Shown piece by piece: positions 1 to 34,955 of a DNA stretch of 64,000 bases. This stretch comes from Nocardia concava NBRC 100430. Its GTDB lineage: Bacteria > Actinomycetota > Actinomycetes > Mycobacteriales > Mycobacteriaceae. Where the stretch lies: NCBI RefSeq assembly GCF_000308815.1, contig NZ_BAFX01000135.1, positions 1-64,000 on the forward strand. Reading direction: 5' to 3'. The notes under the pieces are model-generated. The model ran no database searches, was not told where the DNA came from, and saw nothing but the letters and a program-made list of their open reading frames with translations. Each line of letters begins with the position of its first letter. The stretch's first letter is position 1. The position numbers were made by a program, and so were the translations under genes.

Positions 1-26515
<26,515 letters not shown>

Positions 26516-26974
26516 TGCGAATTGCTATGTCGACCAACGGTTTCGGGGCATCGCGAAATAGACCTGGGGTGCGCCCCGTGTACGAGAGCGCGCCAGGCCG
26601 CGAAAGTTCGCACCGCCCTGGGTGATTCGACGAATGCGCAGGTGGTCACTGCAATGACGCAGCCGCGCGTGTGATCCAACTAGTGCTCGAAGCGGCCGGG
26701 CCTACTGGCTCGCCGGCCGGGATGCGAGTGCCTCCGGGTCATCGCATCCGCTGGTGTCCTGCTGCCGATCTCCTCCAACTGTCACCTGCATCACATGGAT
26801 GCCGTTCATGCATGTGGACACTAGGCGTTTACACAATAAAAAGGAACTTTTTCCCGAAAAAAAGTTGGACGAGCGTCTAGTTGGGAGCAGAGCTCACGCG
26901 AAGATCGCGATGAATGTGGGTACGACCACATGGCGAGGCGGCGGTGTGACAGACCGCACTTTCGGATGTGGAGA
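26516..26974. promoter_or_regulatory. NRPS upstream region with inverted repeats
   Basis: The 459 bases between the regulator's stop and the first NRPS contain no convincing gene. Three dyads stand out: CACATGGAT / ATGCATGTG (26792-26800 and 26808-26816, 7-base spacer, one mismatch); AACTTTTT / AAAAAGTT (26845-26852 and 26859-26866) in an AT-rich patch unlike the surroundings; and TGTGG / CCACA (26915-26919 and 26926-26930). The core CACATG occurs at 26792, on the other strand at 26811, and at 26927. This looks like a promoter with repeated operator sites for the NRPS operon, which reads leftward. The binding protein is unknown; the neighbouring GAF regulator is the obvious candidate. Confidence 0.5.
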
Positions 26975-28327
26975 CTATGAGTCGAAACGTTGCAACTGCG
27001 TTGCATCGGCGCCCATGCGCCGATCGAGCACGCGAATCTTGGCTTCGATCTGCGCGTACAGCGGAGACTCCCGATCAACGGTGGCGCGGTAGGCCGCCCA
27101 CGCGGCCGCATCGTCACGCCCCTCGGCGCCGGCGGTCCACCGGCTCAGCACCGAAGTGTCGCCCGACCGTAAGACGGCGGTGCGCAGCCGAACTCGCAAT
27201 TCATCGCGAATGTCTATAACTCCCGGCGCGGTCGAACGCGGCAGGACCGGACCCGCGTACAAACGCACGGCGGTATCCACATCACCGGAATCCAGTGCGG
27301 CGCGCAGCGCCTCCACATCGGTGGCGATCGGAACGCGCAAACGGTAGGGGCGCGAACCGAACACATTCGAGCCGACCACCGACCGCAGCCGCGACATGGC
27401 CGCGCGAATGGTGGCGTTGTCCAGATCGGCGTCGTCGAGCAGCAGCGCCAGGTGATCGGCCGACAGGCCCTCGGTGTGCTCGGCCAGCAGCAGCAGGATC
27501 TCGGCATGCCGCTGCGACAAGGGAACTCGCTCCCCCGCCACGGTCAGCTGCGGCTGCCCCAGCCCGAGCACCTCCAGCCCGAGCCGCTCCGGCTCCGGGG
27601 CATCGGCGTGCGCGCGCCGGTCCTGACCCGAACGCACCGCGGCCAGCAGCAGATCCATCTCCGCGGCCGTGGCCGCCGCCTTCACCAGCGCCAGGATCTC
27701 CGGGCGTGCCACCCGCACCCCGCCCGCGATCATCAGCACACCCACCAGGCGGCCGTCCGGATCGTGCACCGGCGCAGCGGCTCCCGTGATCTGGTGCATG
27801 CGGTGCAGGAAGTGCTCGGGCCCGTGGATCCAGGCCGCGCGGCCGGTGCGTACCACCAGGCCGACGGCATTGGTGCCGACCCGGCGCTCGCTCAGATCAT
27901 TGCCCTCGCGCAGGCCCGCCTCCGCGGCGGCCTGCACCCGATCGGCATTGCCGTGCACCGAGAGCACGCGGCCGAACTGGTCGGCCACCACCACGATCAG
28001 GCCGGTGCTGGTCGCATCGCGCAGTAATAGCTTGTCCACCAACGGCATGACCGCGGCAATGGCGTGGGCGTCGCGATAGCGCGCCAAATCCGCCCCGCGC
28101 AGGCCCCGACCGTCACCGTCGTCCATGGGATCCACGCCACCGCGCACGCTGCGCAGCCATGATTCCAGGACCATCGGCCGCAGCAAACCGGGTAGCTGCC
28201 CCAGCTGATCGCCGCCCACGCTGAGGTATCCATGCGCCTGGGCGGCATACGTTTCGAGCGCCCCGAGTTGACTGCCCGGTTCGACGCCGTGGTGGGGCTG
28301 GCCTCCACCTGCGAGATTGCTGACCAT
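26975..28327 (-). CDS. GAF-domain transcriptional regulator with C-terminal winged helix
   Basis: Predicted 450-residue DNA-binding regulator. The N-terminal half has an ESWLRS segment and a GAF-like sensor region with RVGTNAVGLV and the ITGAAAPVHDPDGRLVGVL pattern seen in AcoR-type activators, but no AAA+ sigma-54 domain follows. Instead a winged-helix segment (PLSQRHAEILLLLAEH ... TIRAAMSRLRSVVG) is followed by a short helical region like those in SARP-type activators. The ATG at 28327 is chosen because AAAGG lies just upstream; a longer frame to 28447 would run into the divergent P450 promoter. It is on the NRPS strand, 459 bases upstream, so it may be the pathway regulator. That link rests on position only. 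Confidence 0.8.
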   Translation of the reverse strand: MVSNLAGGGQPHHGVEPGSQLGALETYAAQAHGYLSVGGDQLGQLPGLLRPMVLESWLRSVRGGVDPMDDGDGRGLRGADLARYRDAHAIAAVMPLVDKLLLRDATSTGLIVVVADQFGRVLSVHGNADRVQAAAEAGLREGNDLSERRVGTNAVGLVVRTGRAAWIHGPEHFLHRMHQITGAAAPVHDPDGRLVGVLMIAGGVRVARPEILALVKAAATAAEMDLLLAAVRSGQDRRAHADAPEPERLGLEVLGLGQPQLTVAGERVPLSQRHAEILLLLAEHTEGLSADHLALLLDDADLDNATIRAAMSRLRSVVGSNVFGSRPYRLRVPIATDVEALRAALDSGDVDTAVRLYAGPVLPRSTAPGVIDIRDELRVRLRTAVLRSGDTSVLSRWTAGAEGRDDAAAWAAYRATVDRESPLYAQIEAKIRVLDRRMGADATQLQRFDS

Positions 28328-28455
28328 TTGCCTTTCTTTCCGCCCCAAAGAGTACCGACACACCTGAGACCTCAAGGCGGAAGCAGGACGTTTGTCCGAC
28401 AGGTCACACAGCGACACCCTCGACCGGGAATGTGAGCTACGCAGCATTTAGTTAA

Positions 28456-29724
28456 ATGGAACCTGTTCAGTCAGAGGTTCGATCGTGGCACAGTGGGGCC
28501 GTGGAGGACATCGACCTGACCGACCTCGATCGATTCGCTGACGGGTTTCCGCACGCGGACTTCGATCGGCTCCGGGAACGGGAACCGGTGTGGTGGCATC
28601 CGCCCACCGCGCACACCCCGGACGGCGAGGGATTCTGGGTGGTCAGCCGATACGCGGACATCGTTGCCGTGGCGGGAGATTCGCGGACCTACTCCTCCGA
28701 GACCGGCGGTGAACGCGCGGGCGGCGGGACGCTGATCGAGGATCTGCCCGCGGACTGGGCGGTCGGGGTGCTGCTCAATATGATGGACGATCCGCGGCAC
28801 GCCGGAGTGCGGCGACTGCTCATGCCCAGCGTCGCGCCGCGCACCCTGAAGCTCATCGAGCACGATCTGCGGCAGCGCGCCGCGACCATCGTGGACGCGG
28901 CAGTGGCCAAGGGCGACTGCGACTTTCTGCTCGACCTCGCCGCCGAACTGCCGTTGCAGGCGGTCGCGCAATTGCTCGGGGTGCCGCAGGAGGATCGGCA
29001 TCAGCTGTTCGCGTGGGCGAATGTGAAGCTGGACTACGACGATCGGGAACTGGGCGAGGACACCGAACGCACCCGGCGCGCGACCGCCGAGACCCGGGCC
29101 TACGGCGCACGGCTGCTCGCGGCCAAGACCGCCGATCCGGCCGAGGACCTGATGTCGCTGGCCGCGCACGCCACCCTCGACGGGAAACCGCTCAGCGATA
29201 TGGAAAAGGCCATGCTGTTCAGCCTTTTGATGACGGCGGGCAGCGAGACCACGCGCAATTCCATCGCCGTCGGGATGCTGGCGTTCATCGAGCGGCCGGA
29301 ACTGTGGCGGTCGTTGCGCGCCGATCGCTCCCAATTGGACGGCGCCGTCGAGGAAATGCTGCGCTGGGCCTCCTCCACCTCCTACAACCGGCGCACCGCC
29401 ACCCGTGACACGGTGCTGGGCGAGCGGCGAATTCGCGCCGGGGACAAGGTGACCCTGTGGTGGACCTCCGCCAACCGGGACGCGAGCGTATTCGACGAAC
29501 CGCACCGCTTCGATATCGGACGGCGGCCCAATCCGCATCTGGCGTTCGGGCGCGGCGGGCATTTCTGCCTCGGTTCCAATCTGGCGCGGATGGAGATGCG
29601 GGTCATCTTCGACGCGCTGCTCGATCGGGTCGCGAGCGCCGAGCTCACCGGGCCTGTGGAGTACACCCGCAGCAACAAGCACACCGGCGTGCGGCACATG
29701 CCGGTCCGCCTGATCGCCGACTAG
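28456..29724 (+). CDS. Cytochrome P450 monooxygenase
   Basis: Soluble bacterial P450 of 422 residues (407 if the GTG at 28501 is the start; neither start has a strong ribosome-binding site). Visible motifs: the I-helix oxygen-activation motif AGSETTRN near residue 261, the K-helix ExxR in EEMLRW near 300, and the heme-ligand loop FGRGGHFCLG with Cys at about 371. Such enzymes need an external ferredoxin and reductase; several candidate redox partners lie within 35 kb. The gene diverges from the GAF regulator and converges on mftF, the two stop codons sharing a CTAG palindrome at 29721-29724. It could tailor the NRPS product or act on lipid or steroid substrates; the sequence does not decide. 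Confidence 0.95.
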   Translation: MEPVQSEVRSWHSGAVEDIDLTDLDRFADGFPHADFDRLREREPVWWHPPTAHTPDGEGFWVVSRYADIVAVAGDSRTYSSETGGERAGGGTLIEDLPADWAVGVLLNMMDDPRHAGVRRLLMPSVAPRTLKLIEHDLRQRAATIVDAAVAKGDCDFLLDLAAELPLQAVAQLLGVPQEDRHQLFAWANVKLDYDDRELGEDTERTRRATAETRAYGARLLAAKTADPAEDLMSLAAHATLDGKPLSDMEKAMLFSLLMTAGSETTRNSIAVGMLAFIERPELWRSLRADRSQLDGAVEEMLRWASSTSYNRRTATRDTVLGERRIRAGDKVTLWWTSANRDASVFDEPHRFDIGRRPNPHLAFGRGGHFCLGSNLARMEMRVIFDALLDRVASAELTGPVEYTRSNKHTGVRHMPVRLIAD

Positions 29725-31121
29725 GTAGGCGGCAGCGTGGGTTTCAGCGCCGCGGCGCTGCGGATGCGGGCCGCGCCCCACCACAGACCCGCGCCGTAGG
29801 CCACATCGTCCACGCGTTTGCACAGCACATAGCGGACCGGATCCAGGCTGCCCGGCTCCCGGTGGGTGAACCAGTCGGCCAGGCCCTCGGCCATGGCCAG
29901 GGTGATCGCGATATGCCGGACCCGGCGCGAGCACACCATGCCCAGCAGGGTGACCGGCCAATAGTGCCGGCACATGGCCGAGGCCAATCGCCAGACGCCG
30001 CCGGTGAATCCGCGCGTCATATAGATGGCGGCCACCCGCGTCGGATTGTCGAGCCCGGCGAAGACCCGGCGTAATCGGATCAGCGTGGCGGCCATGGTCA
30101 GCAGACCGCCGAACACGCCCCAGCCGGACAGCGTGCTCAGCAGCGCGGCCGACACCGCGGTCCAGATCGGTAGTGACAGCGGCGAGGCCAGGCCCGGATG
30201 CCGCTGGGCCAGCGGGGCCACGCCGGTACCGTGGGTGACCTTGTGGGCGAACCACTTTCGCAGCGAGACCGGATTGCTGTGCGCCACCCGGGCGGCCGGT
30301 TCGTAGCGCAGCCGCCAGCCCGCGCGGTCCAGCCGCCAGCACAGGTCGACATCGCCGCCCGCGGCCATGGACTCGTCGAAACCGCCCTCGGCCAGCAGGG
30401 CCAGGCGGCGCACCAGCACCGCCGAACTCGGCACGTAGGGCACCGGGCCGTGCGCGTGCACCGCCGACTCGCGGCGGCCGCGGTGCACCGAACCGCGGGT
30501 GTGCTCGTAGCGGGCCAGCAGCGTCGAATCCGGATCCATGGCCAGGATGCGCGGGGCCACCAACGCCACCTTGGGATCGCTGAAATGGCCGAGCATGACC
30601 TCCAGCCAGCCGGTGCGGGGCACCACGTCCGGGTCCAGGAAGGCCACGAATTCGGTTGACGCGGCCCGCAATCCGTAATTGCGGGCGGCGGCCACACCGT
30701 GCCGGCGATCCCGGCGCAGCACGGTGATCCGGCAGCGGTTGCCGCGCGACTCCGGAATCCGCACCGGTGCGTCCGATCCGTCGTCCACCACGATCACGGT
30801 GTGCCCGCGCAGCGCCGACAGCAGCCGCGGCAGCTCGGGAGCGTTGTTGTGCACCGGCACGATCACGGTCACGTCCTCCAGCGACGGCAGCAGCCGCGGG
30901 CGCGGATTGGCCACGCCGGAATCCAGAAGACGTCTGGCAACCCGAGCCGACGCGGGGTCGGTCACCTCGAGGTAGCCGTCACCGATCAAGGCCGCAGCTT
31001 CCGGCGCGAGCCGTAGCAACCTCGTCGGCGTGCCGCCGACCAGGAGCCGTCCACCGGAATAAGTGCGCACCTTGGGATCGATTCGCACCCCGAAACCATC
31101 GGGAAGGCGATCATGGCGCAT
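29721..31121 (-). CDS. mftF: Mycofactocin glycosyltransferase MftF
   Basis: 466-residue family 2 glycosyltransferase. It has the MftF N-terminal signature (LPDGFGVRIDP, then GGTPTRLLRLAPEA), a GT-A core (VTVIVPVHNN, VVDDGSD, FLDPDVVPR, and GGDVDLCWRL), hydrophobic C-terminal segments and the family ending KRVDDVAYGAGLWWG followed by ALKP. In mycobacteria MftF adds oligoglucose chains to the redox cofactor mycofactocin. It is usually encoded next to mftA-E, but none of those genes is in this window: the neighbours are a P450 and a TetR gene. It is therefore either a detached member of a cluster elsewhere or a second copy. Confidence 0.92.
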   Translation of the reverse strand: MRHDRLPDGFGVRIDPKVRTYSGGRLLVGGTPTRLLRLAPEAAALIGDGYLEVTDPASARVARRLLDSGVANPRPRLLPSLEDVTVIVPVHNNAPELPRLLSALRGHTVIVVDDGSDAPVRIPESRGNRCRITVLRRDRRHGVAAARNYGLRAASTEFVAFLDPDVVPRTGWLEVMLGHFSDPKVALVAPRILAMDPDSTLLARYEHTRGSVHRGRRESAVHAHGPVPYVPSSAVLVRRLALLAEGGFDESMAAGGDVDLCWRLDRAGWRLRYEPAARVAHSNPVSLRKWFAHKVTHGTGVAPLAQRHPGLASPLSLPIWTAVSAALLSTLSGWGVFGGLLTMAATLIRLRRVFAGLDNPTRVAAIYMTRGFTGGVWRLASAMCRHYWPVTLLGMVCSRRVRHIAITLAMAEGLADWFTHREPGSLDPVRYVLCKRVDDVAYGAGLWWGAARIRSAAALKPTLPPT

Positions 31122-31160
31122 TCCCGAATGCTAAGTCAGCACACCAGTAGCAATGATGAT

Positions 31161-31173
31161 TGCCACGCTGGCA
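31161..31173. promoter_or_regulatory. Possible operator between mftF and TetR gene
   Basis: A 5-3-5 inverted repeat (TGCCA, CGC, TGGCA) lies in the divergent intergenic region, 39 bases upstream of mftF and 167 upstream of the TetR start. Its position fits a TetR-family site, but it is short enough to be chance. Confidence 0.25.
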
Positions 31174-31339
31174 GTGCGGAATTTGCCCGCTACTTCTCAT
31201 CGCACGGGTTCGCGTCGGACCGTAGCTCGACTGCCGAAGTCGGTGGCGCTCTACACTGCGTGAGGAAAATTGGCGGTTGAACAGGTCGGGGACGGCATCG
31301 CGTCCTCATAGTGGTCGAGGCGGTATGGGAGTCGGGCGC

Positions 31340-31960
31340 ATGCAGACAAGTGGGGGCGGCAACACCCTCTCGGAATCCGAGATCGTCGAGGCCGCCCTGC
31401 GGGTGGTCCGGCAGGACGGCGTGGAGAAGCTGTCCATGCGCCGGCTCTCCCGCGAACTCGGAGTTTCTCCGATGGCCCCCTATTACTACGTCGCCGACAA
31501 GCGCGAGCTACTCGATCTGGTCGCCACCGCCGCGCTCACCGGAGTGCGCAAGCCCCCACCCGAATTCGGTTCGTGGCAAATGCGGTTGCGCGATCTGATC
31601 GACCAGATCGACGAGAAATTGCGCAAACATCCCGGTCTCGGCGATGTTCTGATCGAGCAGATGCTGGGCAAACAGCTCGATCTCATCGCCGCCGTGATGG
31701 AAATCCTCTTCGACGCCGGATTCGACGAGCGCAATGTGCTCTCCGCCTACGCCACCATCCACACCTACCTGTTCGGCCGCTCGAAGGTGAACCCGCGCGA
31801 CCGTAATGCACTGGTGGATCGGGTACTCCCGGAAGCAGTGGAGCGCGCCACCAAGCATCTGGCCGATCTGCGCGGCAGGTACTCCTACGACTTCTCGATG
31901 GACGTGCTGATCGCGGGCCTGGAGGCTCAGCTTGTCCGCCAACGGGACAGCATCGTATAG
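31340..31960 (+). CDS. TetR/AcrR-family transcriptional regulator
   Basis: Predicted 206-residue repressor. The N-terminal helix-turn-helix is clear: SESEIVEAALRVVRQDG, then LSMRRLSRELGVSPMAPYYY and VADKRELLDLV. The remainder is a helical ligand-binding domain. The ATG at 31340 is preferred because GGGAG lies eight bases upstream; the frame stays open back to 31277. It diverges from mftF and ends one base before the KstR box of kshB. It is not KstR itself, whose sequence differs, and it does not resemble the usual MftR. Its targets may be the flanking mftF or its own promoter. Confidence 0.9.
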   Translation: MQTSGGGNTLSESEIVEAALRVVRQDGVEKLSMRRLSRELGVSPMAPYYYVADKRELLDLVATAALTGVRKPPPEFGSWQMRLRDLIDQIDEKLRKHPGLGDVLIEQMLGKQLDLIAAVMEILFDAGFDERNVLSAYATIHTYLFGRSKVNPRDRNALVDRVLPEAVERATKHLADLRGRYSYDFSMDVLIAGLEAQLVRQRDSIV

Positions 31961-31961
31961 T

Positions 31962-31985
31962 GAAACTAGAACACGTTCTAGTTTC
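31962..31985. promoter_or_regulatory. KstR-type operator upstream of kshB
   Basis: A near-perfect dyad with 11-base arms and a two-base centre. Its core TAGAACACGTTCTA matches the mycobacterial KstR consensus (TNNAACNNGTTNNA, extended). It begins just after the TetR stop codon and ends 16 bases before the kshB start, so a bound repressor would block kshB transcription. KstR is released by cholesterol-derived CoA thioesters in mycobacteria; that this box is used here is inferred. Confidence 0.9.
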
Positions 31986-32001
31986 GGTTCGAGAGGACAC
32001 T

Positions 32002-33057
32002 ATGACCACCGTCGACGTACCGCACAGCTCGCGATCGGCCGTGCTGCGGGTCTCCGCGGTCATCAACGAGACGGCCGACTCCTGCTCGCTGGTATTCGAC
32101 GTGCCCGAGGACCTGCGTGAGCGCTTCGCCTACTCGCCCGGCCAGTTCCTGACCCTGCGCATCCCCAGCGACCTCACCGGGTCCGTCGCCCGCTGCTACT
32201 CGCTGGCCAGCTCGCCCCACACCGACGACAAGCCGAAGGTGACCGTCAAGCGCACCGCCGACGGCTACGCCTCGAACTGGGTGTGCGACAACGTGAAAGC
32301 GGGCGACACCCTCGAGGTGCTGCCGCCCTCGGGCGTCTTCACGCCCAAGAACCTCGACGAGGACCTGCTGCTGTTCGCGGCCGGCAGCGGCGTCACCCCG
32401 GTGATGTCCATCCTCAAGTCGGCGCTCTCGCGCGGCAACGGGCGCATCGTCGTGGTCTACGCCAACCGCGACCACGAGTCGGTCATCTTCGCGGGCGAAC
32501 TGCGCGAACTCGCCGACAAGCACCCGCAGCGGCTGGTCGTCATCCACTGGCTCGAGCACCTGCAGGGGCTGCCCACCGCCGACGCGCTGGCCACCCTGGT
32601 CGCGCCGTACGCCGGGTACGAGGCGTTCATGTGCGGGCCCAAGCCGTTCATGGACCGCGTCCACGACGCGCTCGGCCAGATCGGCATGCCGCGCAACCGG
32701 ACTCACGCGGAGGTGTTCAATTCGCTGTCCGGCGATCCGTTCGCCGAGGTCGCGCCGACCGAGATCACCGAGGAGGAGGCCGCCGACGCCGCCAGCGTCG
32801 AGGTCGAATTGGACGGCGAGACGCACGAATTGACGTGGCCGCGCAGTCAGACGCTGGTCGACATCATGCTCTCGAAGGGCATCGACGTGCCGTATTCCTG
32901 CCTCGAGGGCGAATGCGGATCGTGCGCGTGCACCGTGCTCGAGGGTGAGGTCGAAATGGAGAACGCGGAAATTCTCGATCCCGAGGACATCGCCAACGGC
33001 TACATCCTGGGCTGCCAGGCGCGGCCGGTGACCGATCACCTGAAGATCCAGTTCTGA
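32002..33057 (+). CDS. kshB: 3-ketosteroid 9-alpha-hydroxylase reductase KshB
   Basis: 351-residue flavin/iron-sulfur reductase that passes electrons from NAD(P)H to the Rieske oxygenase KshA, which opens ring B of steroids. The order is typical: FAD-binding barrel with the RCYSLASSP motif and VKRTADGYASNW, an NAD-binding domain with AAGSGVTPVMS, and a C-terminal plant-type [2Fe-2S] domain with Cys at about 300, 305, 308 and 338 (CLEGECGSCAC ... GCQARP). It aligns along its length with my recollection of M. tuberculosis KshB/HmpA. The ATG at 32002 has GAGAGGA upstream. No kshA is in the window. The KstR box upstream supports the steroid role. Confidence 0.93.
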   Translation: MTTVDVPHSSRSAVLRVSAVINETADSCSLVFDVPEDLRERFAYSPGQFLTLRIPSDLTGSVARCYSLASSPHTDDKPKVTVKRTADGYASNWVCDNVKAGDTLEVLPPSGVFTPKNLDEDLLLFAAGSGVTPVMSILKSALSRGNGRIVVVYANRDHESVIFAGELRELADKHPQRLVVIHWLEHLQGLPTADALATLVAPYAGYEAFMCGPKPFMDRVHDALGQIGMPRNRTHAEVFNSLSGDPFAEVAPTEITEEEAADAASVEVELDGETHELTWPRSQTLVDIMLSKGIDVPYSCLEGECGSCACTVLEGEVEMENAEILDPEDIANGYILGCQARPVTDHLKIQF

Positions 33058-33110
33058 GATAACCAACTCTCGGGACTCTCAGGGGCTTCGCCCCCGAACC
33101 CCCCAACGAA

Positions 33111-33143
33111 TTCGGCCGCCGCGTGAATCACGCGGCGGCCGAA
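33111..33143. terminator. Bidirectional terminator between kshB and SLT gene
   Basis: A perfect 15-base stem (TTCGGCCGCCGCGTG and its complement) with a three-base AAT loop, followed by ATTCTTT on the plus strand. It sits between the convergent kshB and SLT genes and can serve both. Confidence 0.85.
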
Positions 33144-33162
33144 ATTCTTTGCGGCCCTTCGG

Positions 33163-33744
33163 CTAGTAAGCCCCGAAGACGTTGTCGATCGAACCGTAGC
33201 GGTGAGCCGCGTAGTTGCAGGCCGCCGCGATATTCGCGACCGGGTCGTAGATATCCCACGACGTACCGTCGACGTGGTACGCCTGGAAGGTCGGGTCGAT
33301 CACCTGGAGCAGGCCCTTGGACGGAATGCCGGCGGCGGCATTCGAGTCGTAGAGGTTGATGGCCTGCGGGTTGCCGCCGGACTCGCGCTGGATATTGCGG
33401 AAGATGCCGTCGTAGCTGCCCGGAATGCCGTGCTGGTTCATCACGTACAGCGCGTTCTTGATCCAGCCGTCGAGGTCGTTCGCGAAGGTCGGGGGCAGCA
33501 GCTGGTTGAAGGGCGCGGGCAGGGTCTCGACCCACTGGCGGATCTGGTCCTGCTGCGGCGCGGGCAGACCGTCATTGATCTGGACGGCCTGCTGCTGAAC
33601 CTGCTGGGCGGTGGCCTGGAACTCCGGCGGGACGCCATTGATGACGTCGGCGGAGGCGGTGCCGGAGGCGGCGACCACGGCGGTGGCGGCCAGCGCGAGA
33701 GCGACGGCGGCCTTGGGCTGGGAGATCAGTTTTTTCAAAGGCAT
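33163..33744 (-). CDS. Secreted SLT-family lytic transglycosylase
   Basis: 193-residue exported protein. The N-terminus has a basic patch (MPLKKLISQPK), a hydrophobic core and a likely signal-peptidase site after ASGTASA. The C-terminal half is an SLT-type fold: FRNIQRESGGNPQAIN contains the probable catalytic Glu and SKGLLQVI is the usual next motif, with a PVANIAAACNYA helix following. It probably cleaves peptidoglycan glycan strands. The upstream reading frame to 33819 lacks signal-peptide character, so the ATG at 33744 is taken. The gene follows a leader with three strong hairpins, suggesting post-transcriptional control. Confidence 0.85.
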   Translation of the reverse strand: MPLKKLISQPKAAVALALAATAVVAASGTASADVINGVPPEFQATAQQVQQQAVQINDGLPAPQQDQIRQWVETLPAPFNQLLPPTFANDLDGWIKNALYVMNQHGIPGSYDGIFRNIQRESGGNPQAINLYDSNAAAGIPSKGLLQVIDPTFQAYHVDGTSWDIYDPVANIAAACNYAAHRYGSIDNVFGAY

Positions 33745-33768
33745 GGCGACACGGCGCAGCGCTGACCA

Positions 33769-33927
33769 CGACGGGTTCCCGGGAGAACCCGTCGACGCAC
33801 TGCATGGATTGATGTGCAATGTGGGAGAACGGGACTCGGAAATTTCCGAGCAATCACCGTTCGATCGCGCTCTCGCCCAAGGTTGGCGGTCTCCGCGCGA
33901 GGGGTACCAGCTCGTTTCGAGCTGGTA
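33769..33927 (-). promoter_or_regulatory. Hairpin-rich leader of SLT transglycosylase gene
   Basis: Within the 302-base gap upstream of the SLT gene, three perfect dyads follow each other: 10-base arms CGACGGGTTC / GAACCCGTCG (33769-33778 and 33785-33794), the 16-base palindrome CTCGGAAATTTCCGAG (33835-33850), and 10-base arms TACCAGCTCG / CGAGCTGGTA around TTT (33905-33914 and 33918-33927). The rest of 33745-34046 shows no gene. Cell-wall hydrolase genes in actinobacteria often carry riboswitch leaders, but I cannot match this one to the c-di-AMP (ydaO) consensus. Confidence 0.5.
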
Positions 33928-34046
33928 TCGGCCGTCGCCGACTGATCACAGAATGATTGCGCTAGGTTAACGTAAACTGAACACAGGGTGAACAGTCAGT
34001 GTTTGTAGGCCGAGCGGTATGTCACAGCAATCCGGCAGCGTCGATT

Positions 34047-34805
34047 TCACCGCTGTGCGCGGTAATGAATCCGCTGCTCAGGGGTCAGATGTTCGGTCGC
34101 GTAACTCAGTGCCGTGCGGCCCATATCCGCGGCGTGCGCGTCCAGAAATCCGGTGAGAATCGCGGCATCCACCCGTTTGCCGATCTCCCGCAGCATCCAG
34201 CCGAGCGCCTTCTGAATCAGATCCCGGCGATCGGAGAGGAGTCGCTCACACAGATCGAGAGTCGTCGAGGTATCGCCCTGCTTGATGAAGGCGAAGGTGG
34301 TGAGCAGCGCCACCCGCCGCTCCCACAGTGAATCCGCCGCCGCGAATTCGAAGAGCAGATCGCGCGGGCGCTCGGCGAACCACGGCCCCAGAATGAACTC
34401 GGCCGAAGCATCGACCAGATCCCAGTTGTTCACCCGCCCGCGCCGCACGGCGGCCAGATACAGCTCGACGATTTCGCGCTGCCGCGCCTCGTCTCCCCCG
34501 CGTTTGCGCGACGCCTTCGCCATCTCCCCATTCAGAATCACCAGCCCGGCCAGCCGGTGTTCGTGCACCGGAGAATCCAGCAGCTTGTCGATCTCCGAAA
34601 GCGGCATGCCCGCAAAACGTTTCACGGCCTTCCGGGTCTGCGGAACCCGGACGCCGAGAAAAACATCACCCTCCCCGTACTCCCCGGGCCCCGTCTTGAA
34701 AAACCGCTGCAGATGCACGGCATCGGCAGGATCGGCGAGCGCCGCCAATTCCGCCTGTACCGCCGCCGCGGTCAGGTCATTCGCTGCTATGCCGGTCCCG
34801 CTCAT
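34047..34805 (-). CDS. AlkD-like DNA alkylation repair protein
   Basis: 252-residue all-helical protein of the HEAT-like-repeat AlkC/AlkD family, which removes alkylated bases. The segment RVNNWDLVDASAEFILG contains Trp128 and Asp132, with the same four-residue spacing as catalytic Trp109 and Asp113 of AlkD. A second Trp (SLWERR, about residue 161) fits the family's base-contacting aromatic cleft. The ATG at 34805 has GGGAGG four bases upstream, so the longer frame to 34913 is rejected. It is probably monocistronic, with its own short upstream region. Confidence 0.88.
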   Translation of the reverse strand: MSGTGIAANDLTAAAVQAELAALADPADAVHLQRFFKTGPGEYGEGDVFLGVRVPQTRKAVKRFAGMPLSEIDKLLDSPVHEHRLAGLVILNGEMAKASRKRGGDEARQREIVELYLAAVRRGRVNNWDLVDASAEFILGPWFAERPRDLLFEFAAADSLWERRVALLTTFAFIKQGDTSTTLDLCERLLSDRRDLIQKALGWMLREIGKRVDAAILTGFLDAHAADMGRTALSYATEHLTPEQRIHYRAQR

Positions 34806-34955
34806 CGCGCCTCCCGCATCGGTGGGCTCTCGACCGAATACTAAGGCGACGACTGATCTCGTAACGGTCGGGGTAACTCCCCGGGTACGTCCAAAATCGT
34901 TTCGGCACCCCACCGCGGTCCGGATGCGAAACTGGCTACGCTCCTGAGCCCGCCG

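Noticed and set aside
31340..31960. TetR regulator as KstR or MftR
   Set aside because: It adjoins a KstR box and mftF, but its sequence beyond the helix-turn-helix does not resemble either protein as I know them.
33745..33980. c-di-AMP (ydaO) riboswitch before the SLT gene
   Set aside because: Hairpins are present, but the conserved ydaO core segments could not be found, so only an unassigned leader is reported.
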